From Paracoccaceae bacterium (GTDB lineage Bacteria; Pseudomonadota; Alphaproteobacteria; Rhodobacterales; Rhodobacteraceae), in assembly GCA_016778765.1 (NCBI GenBank), contig JADHOV010000019.1, positions 1 to 52,086 on the forward strand: DNA of 52,086 nt, read 5' to 3'. The notes under the pieces are model-generated. The model worked only from the letters and a program-made list of their open reading frames with translations. It was not told the origin of the DNA and made no database searches. Made by a program: the position numbers and the translations under genes. This document shows, piece after piece, positions 25,196 through 34,337 of the stretch; position 1 is the first letter of the stretch, and each line of letters starts with the position of its first letter.

Positions 25196-26023
25196 ATGGA
25201 TTTACCAGGGCTTTGGATGCCGAAAAGCGAAACAGCTTTATACCGCTCGCTGCCCAAATGCGCCTGTTCCAGCATCGGGCAATTGTTGTATTTTTCTAAC
25301 CATGGTCACTTTTTTAAGGGGGAATTTCATAGGTTAACAACCGGCCTTCATAAATGGGATTTTGAGGCCAGTCGCAACATATTGATGACGCATGTGACAG
25401 CGCGGACAACATTCACATTCAGCTGCGTGAGAAATCCCTATGCGCGCATCGTTTCTGCGTTTTTAGACAAAATTTGCAGCTCCCAAGATGATGGCATGTT
25501 TTACAGTCAAAAGATTCATGAGATCTTAAGCCAAAGCTATGGTCTTGATCCAAATATGATAGAGCGCGCGTTTTATGGCGACTCCGAGGCCCGTATCAAA
25601 GCCTTTCGTCGCTTTTTAGTCTTTGTCCACGATTGTACCCGCAGTGATGGCCCGGGCCAGCTTGATATTCATTGGCACCCAATGGCCACGCATCTCGGTG
25701 ACTTTATTCGGCAGGGCGGGCGCTTTGATAAAATCATCTGGGTTGAGTATTTTGATCATGGCATGAGTTATATTTTTGATCACCTTTCACCAAATCATCG
25801 GCCACAACACGTATCACATATCAAGTTTAACAAGGCAGCGACCGCCTCAAACCTACCGATAGAGGCCTATTTTGATCAAACAGCCCTTTTCCTGATGGAA
25901 CGCATTTACCAGCAGGATTTTGAGCTTTTTGGCTATCGATTAAACGATCCCAAAAACGCGAGTCCAGAGCGCGAAATCTATTTGGACCACCTGCATACCG
26001 CCCTCTTGGGAAACCTGGGGTAA
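25196..26023 (+). CDS. Sulfotransferase-family protein
   Basis: A 275-residue protein of the sulfotransferase 2 family. The PAPS 5'-phosphosulfate loop is SLPKCACSSIGQ near residue 20, and the 3'-phosphate-binding part is CVRNPYARIVSAFLDKI at about 77-93. It would move sulfate from PAPS to a glycan or other acceptor. An upstream TTG at 25169 would add 9 residues; the ATG at 25196 fits the family better. It stands alone and ends 2 bases from the convergent adenosine kinase gene. No glycan genes are nearby, so the acceptor is unknown. Confidence 0.8.
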   Translation: MDLPGLWMPKSETALYRSLPKCACSSIGQLLYFSNHGHFFKGEFHRLTTGLHKWDFEASRNILMTHVTARTTFTFSCVRNPYARIVSAFLDKICSSQDDGMFYSQKIHEILSQSYGLDPNMIERAFYGDSEARIKAFRRFLVFVHDCTRSDGPGQLDIHWHPMATHLGDFIRQGGRFDKIIWVEYFDHGMSYIFDHLSPNHRPQHVSHIKFNKAATASNLPIEAYFDQTALFLMERIYQQDFELFGYRLNDPKNASPEREIYLDHLHTALLGNLG

Positions 26024-26025
26024 GC

Positions 26026-27015
26026 TTACAACAGCGCCGCCGCCTTAAACAAACCACGCACCGAGGTTTCGGGCCGGGCGCCAATATGGCGAATAACCTC
26101 GCCTGCCGCGATGCATCCCATTTTACAACAAATCTCGATGGGCTGTTTTGTCACCAATCCATATAAAAACCCAGCGGCGAATTGATCGCCCGCGCCCGTC
26201 GCATCCACCGGGGTGATTTCATCAACCGGTACATCCACGCGCACATCATTGGCGATCACGCTCACGCCTTCACCGCCTCTGGTGCAAACTACCAGCTCGC
26301 AAATCTCTGCGGTTTTCGCCAGCGCCGTTTCAAGATCATCAGTTTGAAACAAAGATTTAATCTCAGCATCATTGCCAATCACGTAATCCAACTCATGGTC
26401 GATCAAATCCAGAAAATCCGCGCGGTGCCGTTCAACGCAGAAGGGATCAGAAATCGCGATTCCGGCCTTGCCACCGGCTGAACGACAAGCCCGTGACAGC
26501 TCAACAAAGGCTTGTTTGCCCTTATCCTTATCGAACAAATAGCCTTCCAAAAACACATATTCAGCCTCTTGTGCCACGCTGCCTGAAACATCTTCGGGGC
26601 CCAGCTCGGAAGAAATTCCCAAATAGGTGTTCATCGAGCGTTCCCCATCGGCAGAGGTGAAGATCATCGAACGTGAGGTTGGTAGATGCGCATTCTGAAC
26701 TGGTGGGTTCACAAAATCGGTTCCACCGTCCCGCATGGCTTGCGCATAAAACCGCCCCAGCGCATCATCTCTGACGCGCCCCACAAACGCCGTTTCAAGG
26801 CCCAGCGCGCCCAAACCTGCTAACGTGTTCGCCACCGCGCCACCCGCCGCTTGAACGCGGTTTTCCATTGCATCATAAAGCGCTTCCGCACGCTCTTTTT
26901 CGATAAGTTGCATAATGCCTTTTTCAATGCCCATCCGCTGAAGAAACGCATCGCTCGATTGGCTGATCACATCAACCACGGCATTGCCAATACCCACAAC
27001 TTTGTATTTTTTCAC
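26026..27015 (-). CDS. PfkB-family sugar/nucleoside kinase, probably adenosine kinase
   Basis: A 329-residue ribokinase-fold enzyme. The N-terminal signature is GIGNAVVDVI. A glycine-rich AAGGAVANTLAGLGALG lies at 56-72. The catalytic anion-hole motif is DATGAGDQFAAGF, with Asp277 as the base. Rhodobacterales homologues of this pattern are annotated as adenosine kinases (salvage of adenosine to AMP); a sugar kinase role cannot be excluded. It begins 19 bases after the nth stop on the same strand, so the two may be co-transcribed. Confidence 0.88.
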   Translation of the reverse strand: MKKYKVVGIGNAVVDVISQSSDAFLQRMGIEKGIMQLIEKERAEALYDAMENRVQAAGGAVANTLAGLGALGLETAFVGRVRDDALGRFYAQAMRDGGTDFVNPPVQNAHLPTSRSMIFTSADGERSMNTYLGISSELGPEDVSGSVAQEAEYVFLEGYLFDKDKGKQAFVELSRACRSAGGKAGIAISDPFCVERHRADFLDLIDHELDYVIGNDAEIKSLFQTDDLETALAKTAEICELVVCTRGGEGVSVIANDVRVDVPVDEITPVDATGAGDQFAAGFLYGLVTKQPIEICCKMGCIAAGEVIRHIGARPETSVRGLFKAAALL

Positions 27016-27034
27016 AAAAACTGCTCCTTAAGCA

Positions 27035-27679
27035 TTATAGATCTTTTTCTTCATAGGCGCATAGGTCGCGGATCAAACAGGTTGCGCATAAGGGTTTACG
27101 CGCTTTGCAATGATACCGGCCGTGTAAAATCATCCAATGATGCGCGTGCAATTGAAAATCAGCGGGAATATGATCCTCCACTGCCCGCTCGACATCCTCA
27201 ACGGTTTTACCAGGCGCAATTTTTGTTCGATTTCCAAGGCGAAATATATGGGTGTCAACGGCCTGCGCCGGATGCCGCCACCACATGTTTAAAACCACAT
27301 TCGCCGTTTTACGCCCCACGCCGGGCAAAGATTGCAGGGCCGCGCGTGAATTGGGCACCTGGCCGTCATACTCCTCAACCAATATCCGGCTCAGTTTGAT
27401 CACGTTCTTGGCCTTATTACGATAGAGGCCAATTGTTTTGATATGCTCAATCAGCCCCGCCTCGCCCAATTCCAGCATTTTCTGCGGCGTGTCAGCGATT
27501 TTAAACAATGCCCGCGTGGCTTTGTTGACCCCCGCATCGGTTGATTGCGCGCTCAGCGCCACGGCGACGACAAGCGTGTAGACATTCACATGATCAAGCT
27601 CGCCCACAGGCGCGGCATCAGCCGCTTGAAACCGCTGAAAAATTTCCCGAATGGTTTTATAATCAAGCTGCTTTACCAT
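27035..27679 (-). CDS. nth: Endonuclease III
   Basis: A 214-residue base-excision repair glycosylase/AP lyase for oxidised pyrimidines. The helix-hairpin-helix LPGVGRKTA holds catalytic Lys124, and Asp142 follows in AVDTHIFRLGNR. The C-terminal 4Fe-4S loop is Cys191-x6-Cys198-x2-Cys201-x5-Cys207. Length is normal. It lies upstream of the adenosine kinase gene and divergent from the Ada-like gene, placing two DNA repair genes back to back. Confidence 0.96.
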   Translation of the reverse strand: MVKQLDYKTIREIFQRFQAADAAPVGELDHVNVYTLVVAVALSAQSTDAGVNKATRALFKIADTPQKMLELGEAGLIEHIKTIGLYRNKAKNVIKLSRILVEEYDGQVPNSRAALQSLPGVGRKTANVVLNMWWRHPAQAVDTHIFRLGNRTKIAPGKTVEDVERAVEDHIPADFQLHAHHWMILHGRYHCKARKPLCATCLIRDLCAYEEKDL

Positions 27680-27802
27680 AATGGAGGCATATGCCGTTTA
27701 ATCGCCCGACTCACAAGAGCTTTGCAACATTTTAGGCAAGAAACGGGTCGCCTTTCGGCCCGAAGGTTTCTACTTTGAGGGCATATAGTGACAAGGTACC
27801 GC

Positions 27803-28660
27803 ATGAGCAAAAATTCTACAGCCTATTCATATCGCGTGATAGAACGGGCGTTAACCGAAATAGACGCGGCGGATCACCCGTTGAACCTGACAGAATTGGC
27901 GCGGCGGCTGCAATTAAGCCCGGCGCATTTTCAGCGATTATTTTCAGAATGGGTGGGCGTTTCGCCCAAAAAGTATCAAGAATATCTAACGCTGGAACAT
28001 TCCAAGCACTTGCTGGCAACGCGCCACAATCTGCTGGAAACCAGCCTCATAACGGGCTTATCCGGCACCAGCCGACTGCACGATCTTTTTATCCGCTGGG
28101 AAGCCATGACCCCGGGCGAATTTGCTGCAGCCGGCGCCGCTTTGGAGATTACGTATGGTTGGGCTGCGTCTCCGTTTGGCGATACGTTGGTGATGCGCAC
28201 AAATCGGGGGATCTGCGGCCTTGCATTTGCCGCTGATATTGGTCGAGAGGCTGCATTTCAGGATATGGCCGCGCGCTGGCCAATGGCTGCTCTAAGAGCA
28301 GATCAAACGGGTCTTTCAAGCGCAATTGAGGATCTGTTCAAACCCAAAAGCAGCGCCAAGCTGCACTTAATCGGGGCCCCGTTTCAAATCAAAGTGTGGC
28401 AGGCATTGCTGCAGATCCCCTCGGGGCATGTTTCAACTTATTCCGATATTGCGCGCGCGATCCAAGCTCCCAAAGCCGTTCGGGCCGTTGGCACAGCGGT
28501 CGGCCGCAACCCGATAAGCTGGTTGATCCCCTGCCATCGGGCGCTGCGCAAAACGGGTGCTTTGGGCGGGTATCATTGGGGTTTGCCAGTCAAACGCGCG
28601 CTTCTGGCCTATGAAGCCGCCCGCCAAGACAGCGCCGACCGCAGCGAGCGACCTTCATAA
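27803..28660 (+). CDS. Ada-like methylated-DNA-protein cysteine methyltransferase with AraC-type HTH
   Basis: A 285-residue protein joining an AraC-type DNA-binding domain (about 10-100, LTELARRLQLSPAHFQRLF) to an O6-alkylguanine-DNA alkyltransferase domain. The acceptor Cys244 lies in IPCHRAL, and the Arg-finger region is KAVRAVGTAVGRNP. The N-terminal zinc/Cys phosphotriester domain of E. coli Ada is absent, as in many alphaproteobacterial homologues. It repairs O6-methylguanine and may also regulate genes. The ATG at 27803 has AAGG 7 bases upstream; a GTG at 27788 is the alternative. Divergent from nth. Confidence 0.92.
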   Translation: MSKNSTAYSYRVIERALTEIDAADHPLNLTELARRLQLSPAHFQRLFSEWVGVSPKKYQEYLTLEHSKHLLATRHNLLETSLITGLSGTSRLHDLFIRWEAMTPGEFAAAGAALEITYGWAASPFGDTLVMRTNRGICGLAFAADIGREAAFQDMAARWPMAALRADQTGLSSAIEDLFKPKSSAKLHLIGAPFQIKVWQALLQIPSGHVSTYSDIARAIQAPKAVRAVGTAVGRNPISWLIPCHRALRKTGALGGYHWGLPVKRALLAYEAARQDSADRSERPS

Positions 28661-28717
28661 AGAGCCCTTTAAAAAGGCGACTGCCTGTGAACAGCCCATG
28701 AGCACAGCCCTGGCAGA

Positions 28718-29890
28718 TTATGGCCGCTCAAGTGCAATCGCAGTGCCCTCGCCGCCCCCGATACACACAGCAGCAATACCCCGCTTCACATCTCGCCGCT
28801 CCATAGCATGCAGCAACGTCACGATAATCCGTGCGCCTGAAGCCCCAATTGGGTGTCCAAGCGCGCAGGCTCCACCATGAACGTTGATGATATCGCCGGA
28901 AATATCCAGCTCTTTCATGAAGGCCATTGGAACAACCGCAAAGGCTTCATTGACCTCCCATAAATCGACATCTTCCACCCGCCAGTTCAAACGATCTAAC
29001 AATTTACGCGTTGCAAAAATTGGCGCGGTTGAGAACCATGCAGGCTCTTGCGCGTGGCTGGCATGGCCCAAAATACGCGCGCGGCAAGGCAGACCCGCCT
29101 GCTGCATATGCGTCTGGCTTGATAAGATCAGGGCTGCGGCCCCATCAGAGATAGAAGATGCGTTCGCCGCGGTCACGCTGCCATCTGCCCGAAAGGCGGG
29201 TTTCAGATGAGGAATTTTTTCAGGCTTTGCGTTTAAAGGCTGTTCATCCTGCATCACAGCATAATCGCCTTTTTTACGCGCCAGCTTGAGTGGGGTGATT
29301 TCATTCTCAAAGGCCCCTGAGCTTTGAGCCTCAAGCGCCCGCATCAGCGAGCGCAACGCATAATCATCCTGAGCTTCTCGCGTGAATTGGTATTTTTCAG
29401 CGCAATCTTCAGCAAAACTGCCCATCAAGCGGCCTTTCTCATACGCGTCCTCTAGCCCATCTAAAAACATATGATCTGCCACTTGGCTATGCCCCAAACG
29501 GGCCCCGCCGCGCATCTTGGGCAATAGATAGGGGGCGTTTGACATGCTCTCCATCCCGCCAACCGCCATCACCTGTGTTTGGCCAAGCGCGATCTGGTCA
29601 AAGCCGATCATCGTTGCCTTCATCCCCGAACCGCACATTTTGTTCAACGTTGTTGCAGGCACCTGCGTGCCAAGGCCGGCGTGAAAACTGGCTTGTCGCG
29701 CCGGCGCTTGCCCCTGCCCTGCGCCAAGCACATTGCCCATCAAAACCTCATCCACCGAACTCAGAGAAGTTTGCAGCAAAGCCGCCTCTATCGCCGCGCC
29801 CCCCAGCCTTGCTGCGGGCACAGCATCAAACGCACCTTGAAACCCACCAATCGGCGTTCTGGCCGCGCCGCATATCACCACGTTTTCCAT
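28718..29890 (-). CDS. Acetyl-CoA acetyltransferase (thiolase)
   Basis: A 390-residue thiolase. The acylated Cys86 is in NKMCGSGMKA, an Asn-Glu-Ala motif occurs in VNEAFAVV, and the C-terminal GGACALGHPIGASGARI carries the catalytic His and its glycine-rich loop. It interconverts acetyl-CoA and acetoacetyl-CoA or cleaves longer 3-ketoacyl-CoAs; the biosynthetic or degradative direction cannot be decided here. The frame is open to 29959, but GAGAGAG before the ATG at 29890 and the family start MENVVICGAARTPIG fix the start. No PHB or ketone genes are adjacent. Confidence 0.92.
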   Translation of the reverse strand: MENVVICGAARTPIGGFQGAFDAVPAARLGGAAIEAALLQTSLSSVDEVLMGNVLGAGQGQAPARQASFHAGLGTQVPATTLNKMCGSGMKATMIGFDQIALGQTQVMAVGGMESMSNAPYLLPKMRGGARLGHSQVADHMFLDGLEDAYEKGRLMGSFAEDCAEKYQFTREAQDDYALRSLMRALEAQSSGAFENEITPLKLARKKGDYAVMQDEQPLNAKPEKIPHLKPAFRADGSVTAANASSISDGAAALILSSQTHMQQAGLPCRARILGHASHAQEPAWFSTAPIFATRKLLDRLNWRVEDVDLWEVNEAFAVVPMAFMKELDISGDIINVHGGACALGHPIGASGARIIVTLLHAMERRDVKRGIAAVCIGGGEGTAIALERP

Positions 29891-29975
29891 CAACTCTCTC
29901 GCTTTTTGCACAGGCATACAAAAAAGTAACCTTTGCCGTCTAGTGTTGCCGCAGCGCATAACACAGAAGTCAGCG

Positions 29976-30353
29976 ATGCAACTTAAAATTATTGATCAGC
30001 CCGGATGCCTTTATCTGAAAGTTCAGGCAGAGCGAATTGATGCCGCCGCCGCGATTCAATTTAAGGATTTGGTGCGCCGCGCGCTAAAGCCAAGCCTGCA
30101 GCGAAAAATCATCGATTTAGAGCAGGTGAATTTTATTGATTCTACGGGGCTTGGCGCGCTTATCAGTTTGCAAAAGGCACAGCAAAACGCACAGCAAAAC
30201 GCGCCCAACCTTGCCATTTGTAGACTGCATCCACAGGTGGCCAAAGTCTTCAAACTGACTCGTATGGACGAAGTTTTTGATATTTATGCCACTGCTGAAG
30301 CCGCGCTGAAAGCGGCCAGCGCATCGCCCGCTTTCAAGGCAGATGAGGATTGA
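29976..30353 (+). CDS. STAS-domain anti-anti-sigma factor
   Basis: A 125-residue single STAS domain like SpoIIAA/RsbV. The phosphorylatable Ser56 is in VNFIDSTGLGALI. Unphosphorylated, such proteins bind and sequester an RsbW-type kinase. The next gene encodes that kinase, and its start overlaps this stop. A 12-bp tandem duplication encodes AQQNAQQN in the loop after helix 1. The ATG at 29976 is chosen over an upstream TTG at 29943. The gene is divergent from the thiolase. No PP2C phosphatase or target sigma factor is encoded nearby. Confidence 0.88.
   Translation: MQLKIIDQPGCLYLKVQAERIDAAAAIQFKDLVRRALKPSLQRKIIDLEQVNFIDSTGLGALISLQKAQQNAQQNAPNLAICRLHPQVAKVFKLTRMDEVFDIYATAEAALKAASASPAFKADED
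30177..30200 (+). repeat. 12-bp tandem duplication inside the STAS gene
   Basis: Two perfect copies of GCACAGCAAAAC lie head to tail and keep the frame, adding an Ala-Gln-Gln-Asn unit. The lack of any divergence between copies suggests a recent or actively changing replication-slippage repeat. Confidence 0.8.
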
Positions 30354-30769
30354 ATATCCGCATCAATTTTTCCTTTGATCAAAGGCAAGGGTTTTGGCCG
30401 GTCCGGGGTATATTAGAACGAATGGCCGAAAAGGTGAACGCAACGCAAGGCGCTGCATTTGCATTTTTCCCGATATCATTGGTTGTCGCAGAGATTTTAA
30501 ACAACAGCATTCAGCATGGGATGACTTTTAAAAGCACCGGTCAACTTAGGGTACGGCATCTCAGCTGCCAAAACTGCATTGAAATCACGCTGATCGATAC
30601 AGGTTGCGCGTATCACCCCCCCAAAACACCCTCTGGTACAGACCCGTTGAACCCCTCTGAAAGCGGATATGGATGGATGATCCTCTTCCAGCTTTGTACA
30701 AGGATCCAGTATCGCCATAAAAGCGGCCGAAATCTTTTGCGACTCTGCCTGCCCATCAACGCGCCTTGA
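30350..30769 (+). CDS. RsbW-like anti-sigma factor / serine kinase
   Basis: A 139-residue GHKL ATPase-fold protein. The N-box is VVAEILNNSIQHG (about 46-58), the G1-type box LIDTGCAY, and the G2 region GYGWMILF. RsbW-type kinases phosphorylate the STAS partner and bind a sigma factor or other effector. Translation appears to start at TTG 30350, overlapping the STAS stop (TTGA); an internal ATG at 30422 would remove part of the fold. The pair forms a partner-switching module with a target not visible here. Confidence 0.85.
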   Translation: MNIRINFSFDQRQGFWPVRGILERMAEKVNATQGAAFAFFPISLVVAEILNNSIQHGMTFKSTGQLRVRHLSCQNCIEITLIDTGCAYHPPKTPSGTDPLNPSESGYGWMILFQLCTRIQYRHKSGRNLLRLCLPINAP

Positions 30770-30878
30770 GCGCAAAAGCCCCATCTGCGACATCGCCGCA
30801 CCCAAATAGCGCGGTTTCATGTTGTTTTAAAAGCCGACCACGTTACATAGAGTTATGGTTTGATAAAAAGGTGACCTC

Positions 30879-32456
30879 GTGCGCGATTTCCATTTTCCCG
30901 GTCGTTCCGCAGTTTACGCAGAAAACGGCATGTGTGCGACATCACATCCTTTGGCTGCAAAAACCGCGCTCGAGATATTGCAGCATGGCGGCAATGCCAT
31001 GGATGCGGCGATTGCAGGGGCCGTCTTGCTGGGGCTTTGCGAGCCCCAGATGACCGGGCTTGGCGGAGATTGTTTTGTTCTCTTTTCACCCGCGGGCAGC
31101 GATGAGATTCGCGCCATGAACGGATCGGGAAAATCACCGCAGGCGCTGCAAGCGCAATTGCTGCGCGACCAAGGTCATGGGGCGATCCCGCAGCGCGGCG
31201 TGGAGGCGATAACCATTCCCGGCGCCGTGGATGCATTCTGTAAGTTGAGTGATGACTGGGGTAAGCTTGGCCTTGATGCGCTGCTGGCGCCAAGCATTCA
31301 CTATGCCGAAGCGGGCATTCCCGTAGCCCCGCGGGTTGCCTATGATTGGGCCGGTAGCGTGGATGTGCTGCAAGGCAGCGCTAAAACAGATTACTTACTA
31401 TCGGGAAAAGCGCCTCAGGCAGGGCAAAAAATTGCTTTTCCAAAACAAGCTGAAGTTTTGCGCGCCATCGCAAAAAATGGCCGTAGCGGCTTTTACGACG
31501 GCGCCGTTGCAGAGGATATCTTAAACACGTTGACAGCGCTTGGTGGGCTACATTCCCAGGAAGATTTCAGCGATCAAATCGCGTTTTACACGGATCCGAT
31601 TTCGGGCCATTATCAAGGAATGGATTTGGTTGAGCATCCGCCCAATGCTCAGGGCGCTACAGCCATTTTGCTGTTAAACATATTATCGCATTTTGATCTT
31701 GCCGCTCTGCCCCCCTTCAGCGCTGAGCGCACGCATATCGAAGCTGAGGCCACCAAATTGGCCTATGATGCGCGCAACCGCTTTATCGCGGATGCGCGAA
31801 TGAGCGATGCTAGCGCGTATTTACTTGCGCCAGAAACCGCAGAAAAGCTGGCGGCTTTAATCAATCCAAATGCCATAATTCAGGATGTGACAGCGATCAG
31901 CGAGACGGTTCATAAAGATACCGTCTACATTACGGTTGTGGATAAAGACCGCATGTCGGTTTCGTTGATCTACTCAATATTCAACACATTTGGCTCTGGC
32001 ATCTCGAGCGATAAATTCGGGATTTTGATGCATAATCGCGGAGCAGGATTTAACCTTATTCCCGGGCATCCCAACGAATTGCGGGGCGGGCACCGCCCGA
32101 TGCATACCATCATCCCCGGCATGCTGTGCAAGGATGGCAAGCCTGTGATGCCCTTTGGCGTCATGGGGGGGCAATATCAAGCGAATGGACACGCGCGCGT
32201 TTTAACGAATATGCTCGATTACGGCATGGCGCCGCAGGCGGCATTGGACGCGCCGCGCAGCTTTGCCGAATTGGGCCATTTGAAAGTTGAGCGCAGCTAT
32301 GACCCAAAAGAGGTGCAAAAATTAGCAGATATTGGCCATAAAATCGAACAAGATATTGAACCAATCGGCGGCGCTCAGGCGATTATGATGCATGAAAACG
32401 GCGTGCTAGAAGGCGCCTCGGACCCCCGAAAAGATGGCTGCGCGCTGGGGTATTAA
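30879..32456 (+). CDS. Gamma-glutamyltransferase-family protein
   Basis: A 525-residue Ntn-hydrolase-type precursor. The large-subunit start resembles GGT (CATSHPLAAKTALEILQHGGN, MTGLGGDCFVL). The expected autocleavage nucleophile is Thr348 in KDTVYITVVDKD, at the normal spacing before the VVDKD strand. An oxyanion-type GGHRPMHTIIP region and GVMGGQYQANGH follow. Family members cleave gamma-glutamyl or related amide bonds. No signal peptide is seen, unlike periplasmic GGT of E. coli, so it is probably cytoplasmic. It starts with GTG, preceded by AAGG at 8 bases. Confidence 0.9.
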   Translation: MRDFHFPGRSAVYAENGMCATSHPLAAKTALEILQHGGNAMDAAIAGAVLLGLCEPQMTGLGGDCFVLFSPAGSDEIRAMNGSGKSPQALQAQLLRDQGHGAIPQRGVEAITIPGAVDAFCKLSDDWGKLGLDALLAPSIHYAEAGIPVAPRVAYDWAGSVDVLQGSAKTDYLLSGKAPQAGQKIAFPKQAEVLRAIAKNGRSGFYDGAVAEDILNTLTALGGLHSQEDFSDQIAFYTDPISGHYQGMDLVEHPPNAQGATAILLLNILSHFDLAALPPFSAERTHIEAEATKLAYDARNRFIADARMSDASAYLLAPETAEKLAALINPNAIIQDVTAISETVHKDTVYITVVDKDRMSVSLIYSIFNTFGSGISSDKFGILMHNRGAGFNLIPGHPNELRGGHRPMHTIIPGMLCKDGKPVMPFGVMGGQYQANGHARVLTNMLDYGMAPQAALDAPRSFAELGHLKVERSYDPKEVQKLADIGHKIEQDIEPIGGAQAIMMHENGVLEGASDPRKDGCALGY

Positions 32457-32508
32457 GCCCGCGTTTTATCACGCGAAGGCGTCACTGGCCCGGCGCTCTC
32501 GCAACGAA

Positions 32509-32835
32509 TCAATTCAGTTGAAAATGCAGCGGGTATTGGCCATTTTCAAAGGGGCCGAAGAGATCAGGAATATCGGGGTGATCGACCGGTTCGCCGGAAG
32601 GGTCTTCCACAAGATTTTGTTCTGACACATAGGCCACGTAGAAACTGTGTTCGTTTTCTGCCAGCAAATGATAATAGGGCTGCTCTTTGACCGGACGATG
32701 ATCCTCAGGAATCGACTCATACCATTCATCCGTATTGCTGAATTCTGGATCAACATCAAAAATCACCCCTCTAAAAGGGTGCTTTTTATGGCAAACAACT
32801 TGCCCGAGGCGATATTTAGCATTTTTCAAATACAT
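32509..32835 (-). CDS. hspQ: Heat-shock protein HspQ
   Basis: A 108-residue protein of the HspQ (YccV-like) family, seen in AKYRLGQVVCHKKHPFRGVIFDVDPEFSN and the long tail with QPYYHLLAENEH and YVSEQNLVED. HspQ is a Lon specificity-enhancing factor and was also described as binding hemimethylated oriC DNA. The gene is convergent with the gamma-glutamyltransferase-like gene. Nothing like the hsp20 thermometer hairpin was seen before its start. Confidence 0.92.
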   Translation of the reverse strand: MYLKNAKYRLGQVVCHKKHPFRGVIFDVDPEFSNTDEWYESIPEDHRPVKEQPYYHLLAENEHSFYVAYVSEQNLVEDPSGEPVDHPDIPDLFGPFENGQYPLHFQLN

Positions 32836-33081
32836 CAGGCATTCACTCTACGCGTTGCGCGATCCGGCTTCAAGTGCCCAGCAGTAAATTCGCCCGCGCT
32901 TCGATCCAAGCGGTTTTCACGATTGCCAAAGCACAAAAATCTTTTTTAGGGCCGCGCTGCAAAATATGACACCGTTTGAATGTATTAAATAGACGCATAA
33001 TAATGCGCTGGCGCCACTGGTTTGACCTTTTGAAACCACCCGAAATTTGATAACGTGCAAAAAAACAAAGTTGAGATGACC

Positions 33082-33669
33082 ATGAGCAGAACGATCATCG
33101 CCATATGCCTGGTTTTTACGCTGGGATCCTGCAGCATATTCAGCACCGGCGATGTAACGGGCAATCTTGACAATGCCTGCTCTATTTTAGATCAAAAACC
33201 GCAATTTGCCCGCGCCTTCAAAGCAACCAAGCGCCGTTGGGGCGTACCCGTCAACGTTCAAATGGCAATCATCCATCAAGAAAGCCGTTTCAAAAGCAAA
33301 GCAAAAACGCAGCGAAAATATATTCTGGGCTTCATTCCAAATGGCCGCCAAAGTTCGGCATATGGCTATGCGCAAGCCCTAGATGGCACTTGGAGCGAAT
33401 ATAAAGATGATACAGGCCGGATCTTAGCCCGCCGCAGCAATATTCGTGACGCGTCTGATTTTATGGGCTGGTATATGACCAAAACAAAGCGGCGAAATGG
33501 GATCTCTCTGGCCGATGCACGCAATCAATATCTAGCCTATCATGAGGGGCAAACCGGGTTTGCCCGTGGTAGCTATAAACGCAAAAAATGGTTGATCAAT
33601 ATCGCGGACAAAGTGGCCAATCGCTCGGATATGTATAAGCGGCAATTGTCACGCTGCGGGCGGCTTTAA
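33082..33669 (+). CDS. Lysozyme-like transglycosylase lipoprotein
   Basis: A 195-residue predicted lipoprotein with an n-region and hydrophobic stretch ending in the lipobox LGSC (Cys17). A lysozyme-like SLT domain follows: the catalytic Glu67 lies in IIHQESRFKSKA, then QSSAYGYAQALDGTW and YLAYHEGQTGFARGSY. It would cleave peptidoglycan from the outer membrane. The ATG at 33082 is preferred because the signal peptide starts there; GTG 33055 and ATG 33076 are in frame. Its stop overlaps the convergent lolA stop by 4 bases. Confidence 0.87.
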   Translation: MSRTIIAICLVFTLGSCSIFSTGDVTGNLDNACSILDQKPQFARAFKATKRRWGVPVNVQMAIIHQESRFKSKAKTQRKYILGFIPNGRQSSAYGYAQALDGTWSEYKDDTGRILARRSNIRDASDFMGWYMTKTKRRNGISLADARNQYLAYHEGQTGFARGSYKRKKWLINIADKVANRSDMYKRQLSRCGRL

Positions 33670-34268
33670 CGCTGCTTGCGCTTTTCAATGTTGAGAAAAA
33701 TGTTGAATATAGAATCTTTAAGCGAGACACCTTTTTGTAAATCCTCAAGCGCAAGTAAAGTTTGATCACCTTCCGGCGTTTCAATAATCCATTGCGCCAA
33801 CTCTAATGGGTTATGGCGCAATAAAAGCGTGATTTGCCCGCGCTCAGGATGTTGGGGATGTTGCAAAGACAGAGTTGTTCGCTTCCCGTCATAACGATGA
33901 TCCGTAATTAAAGCAGATTTTCGAAGATCAATCCTATCCTGCAAAATCAGGGAAAGCGGCGTTCCAGATGTTGTGAAACTGGTTGGCTCGCCATCACCTT
34001 TAGGATCAAAAATCGCCATTTGTCCGGCAGAGACCAGCACCAATACTTCCGATGGGGTTTGATATTCAAAGCGCAAGCGCCCTGGACGCTTCATAAAAAA
34101 CTGTCCCTGCGCAGAGGATCCGTCAGCGCCAATTTGAACAAACGTCGCCTGAATGCTGCGCAAACTATTTAGATGCGCAGAAATAGCTGCCAAAGAGGCT
34201 TTTTCTGCGTGACCAACGCCCGCTAACCCCAAAAAAATACCAAAGGAAATTGAAAATATACGTGTCAT
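33666..34268 (-). CDS. lolA: Outer-membrane lipoprotein carrier protein LolA
   Basis: A 200-residue periplasmic chaperone that carries lipoproteins from LolCDE to the outer membrane. A signal peptide ends near GVGHAEK (residue 22). The body has the LolA pattern: SIQATFVQ, GQFFMKRPGRLRFEYQTPS and an incomplete barrel up to IETPEGDQTLLAL. It follows ftsK by 69 bases on the same strand, an order common in alphaproteobacteria. Confidence 0.92.
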   Translation of the reverse strand: MTRIFSISFGIFLGLAGVGHAEKASLAAISAHLNSLRSIQATFVQIGADGSSAQGQFFMKRPGRLRFEYQTPSEVLVLVSAGQMAIFDPKGDGEPTSFTTSGTPLSLILQDRIDLRKSALITDHRYDGKRTTLSLQHPQHPERGQITLLLRHNPLELAQWIIETPEGDQTLLALEDLQKGVSLKDSIFNIFLNIEKRKQR

Positions 34269-34337
34269 ATGTGTAGTCTAGTCATCCCAGAGGCCACCGC
34301 CAGCGAAAGTCGCGATTTTGTGACCGCCCGCGCGGAA

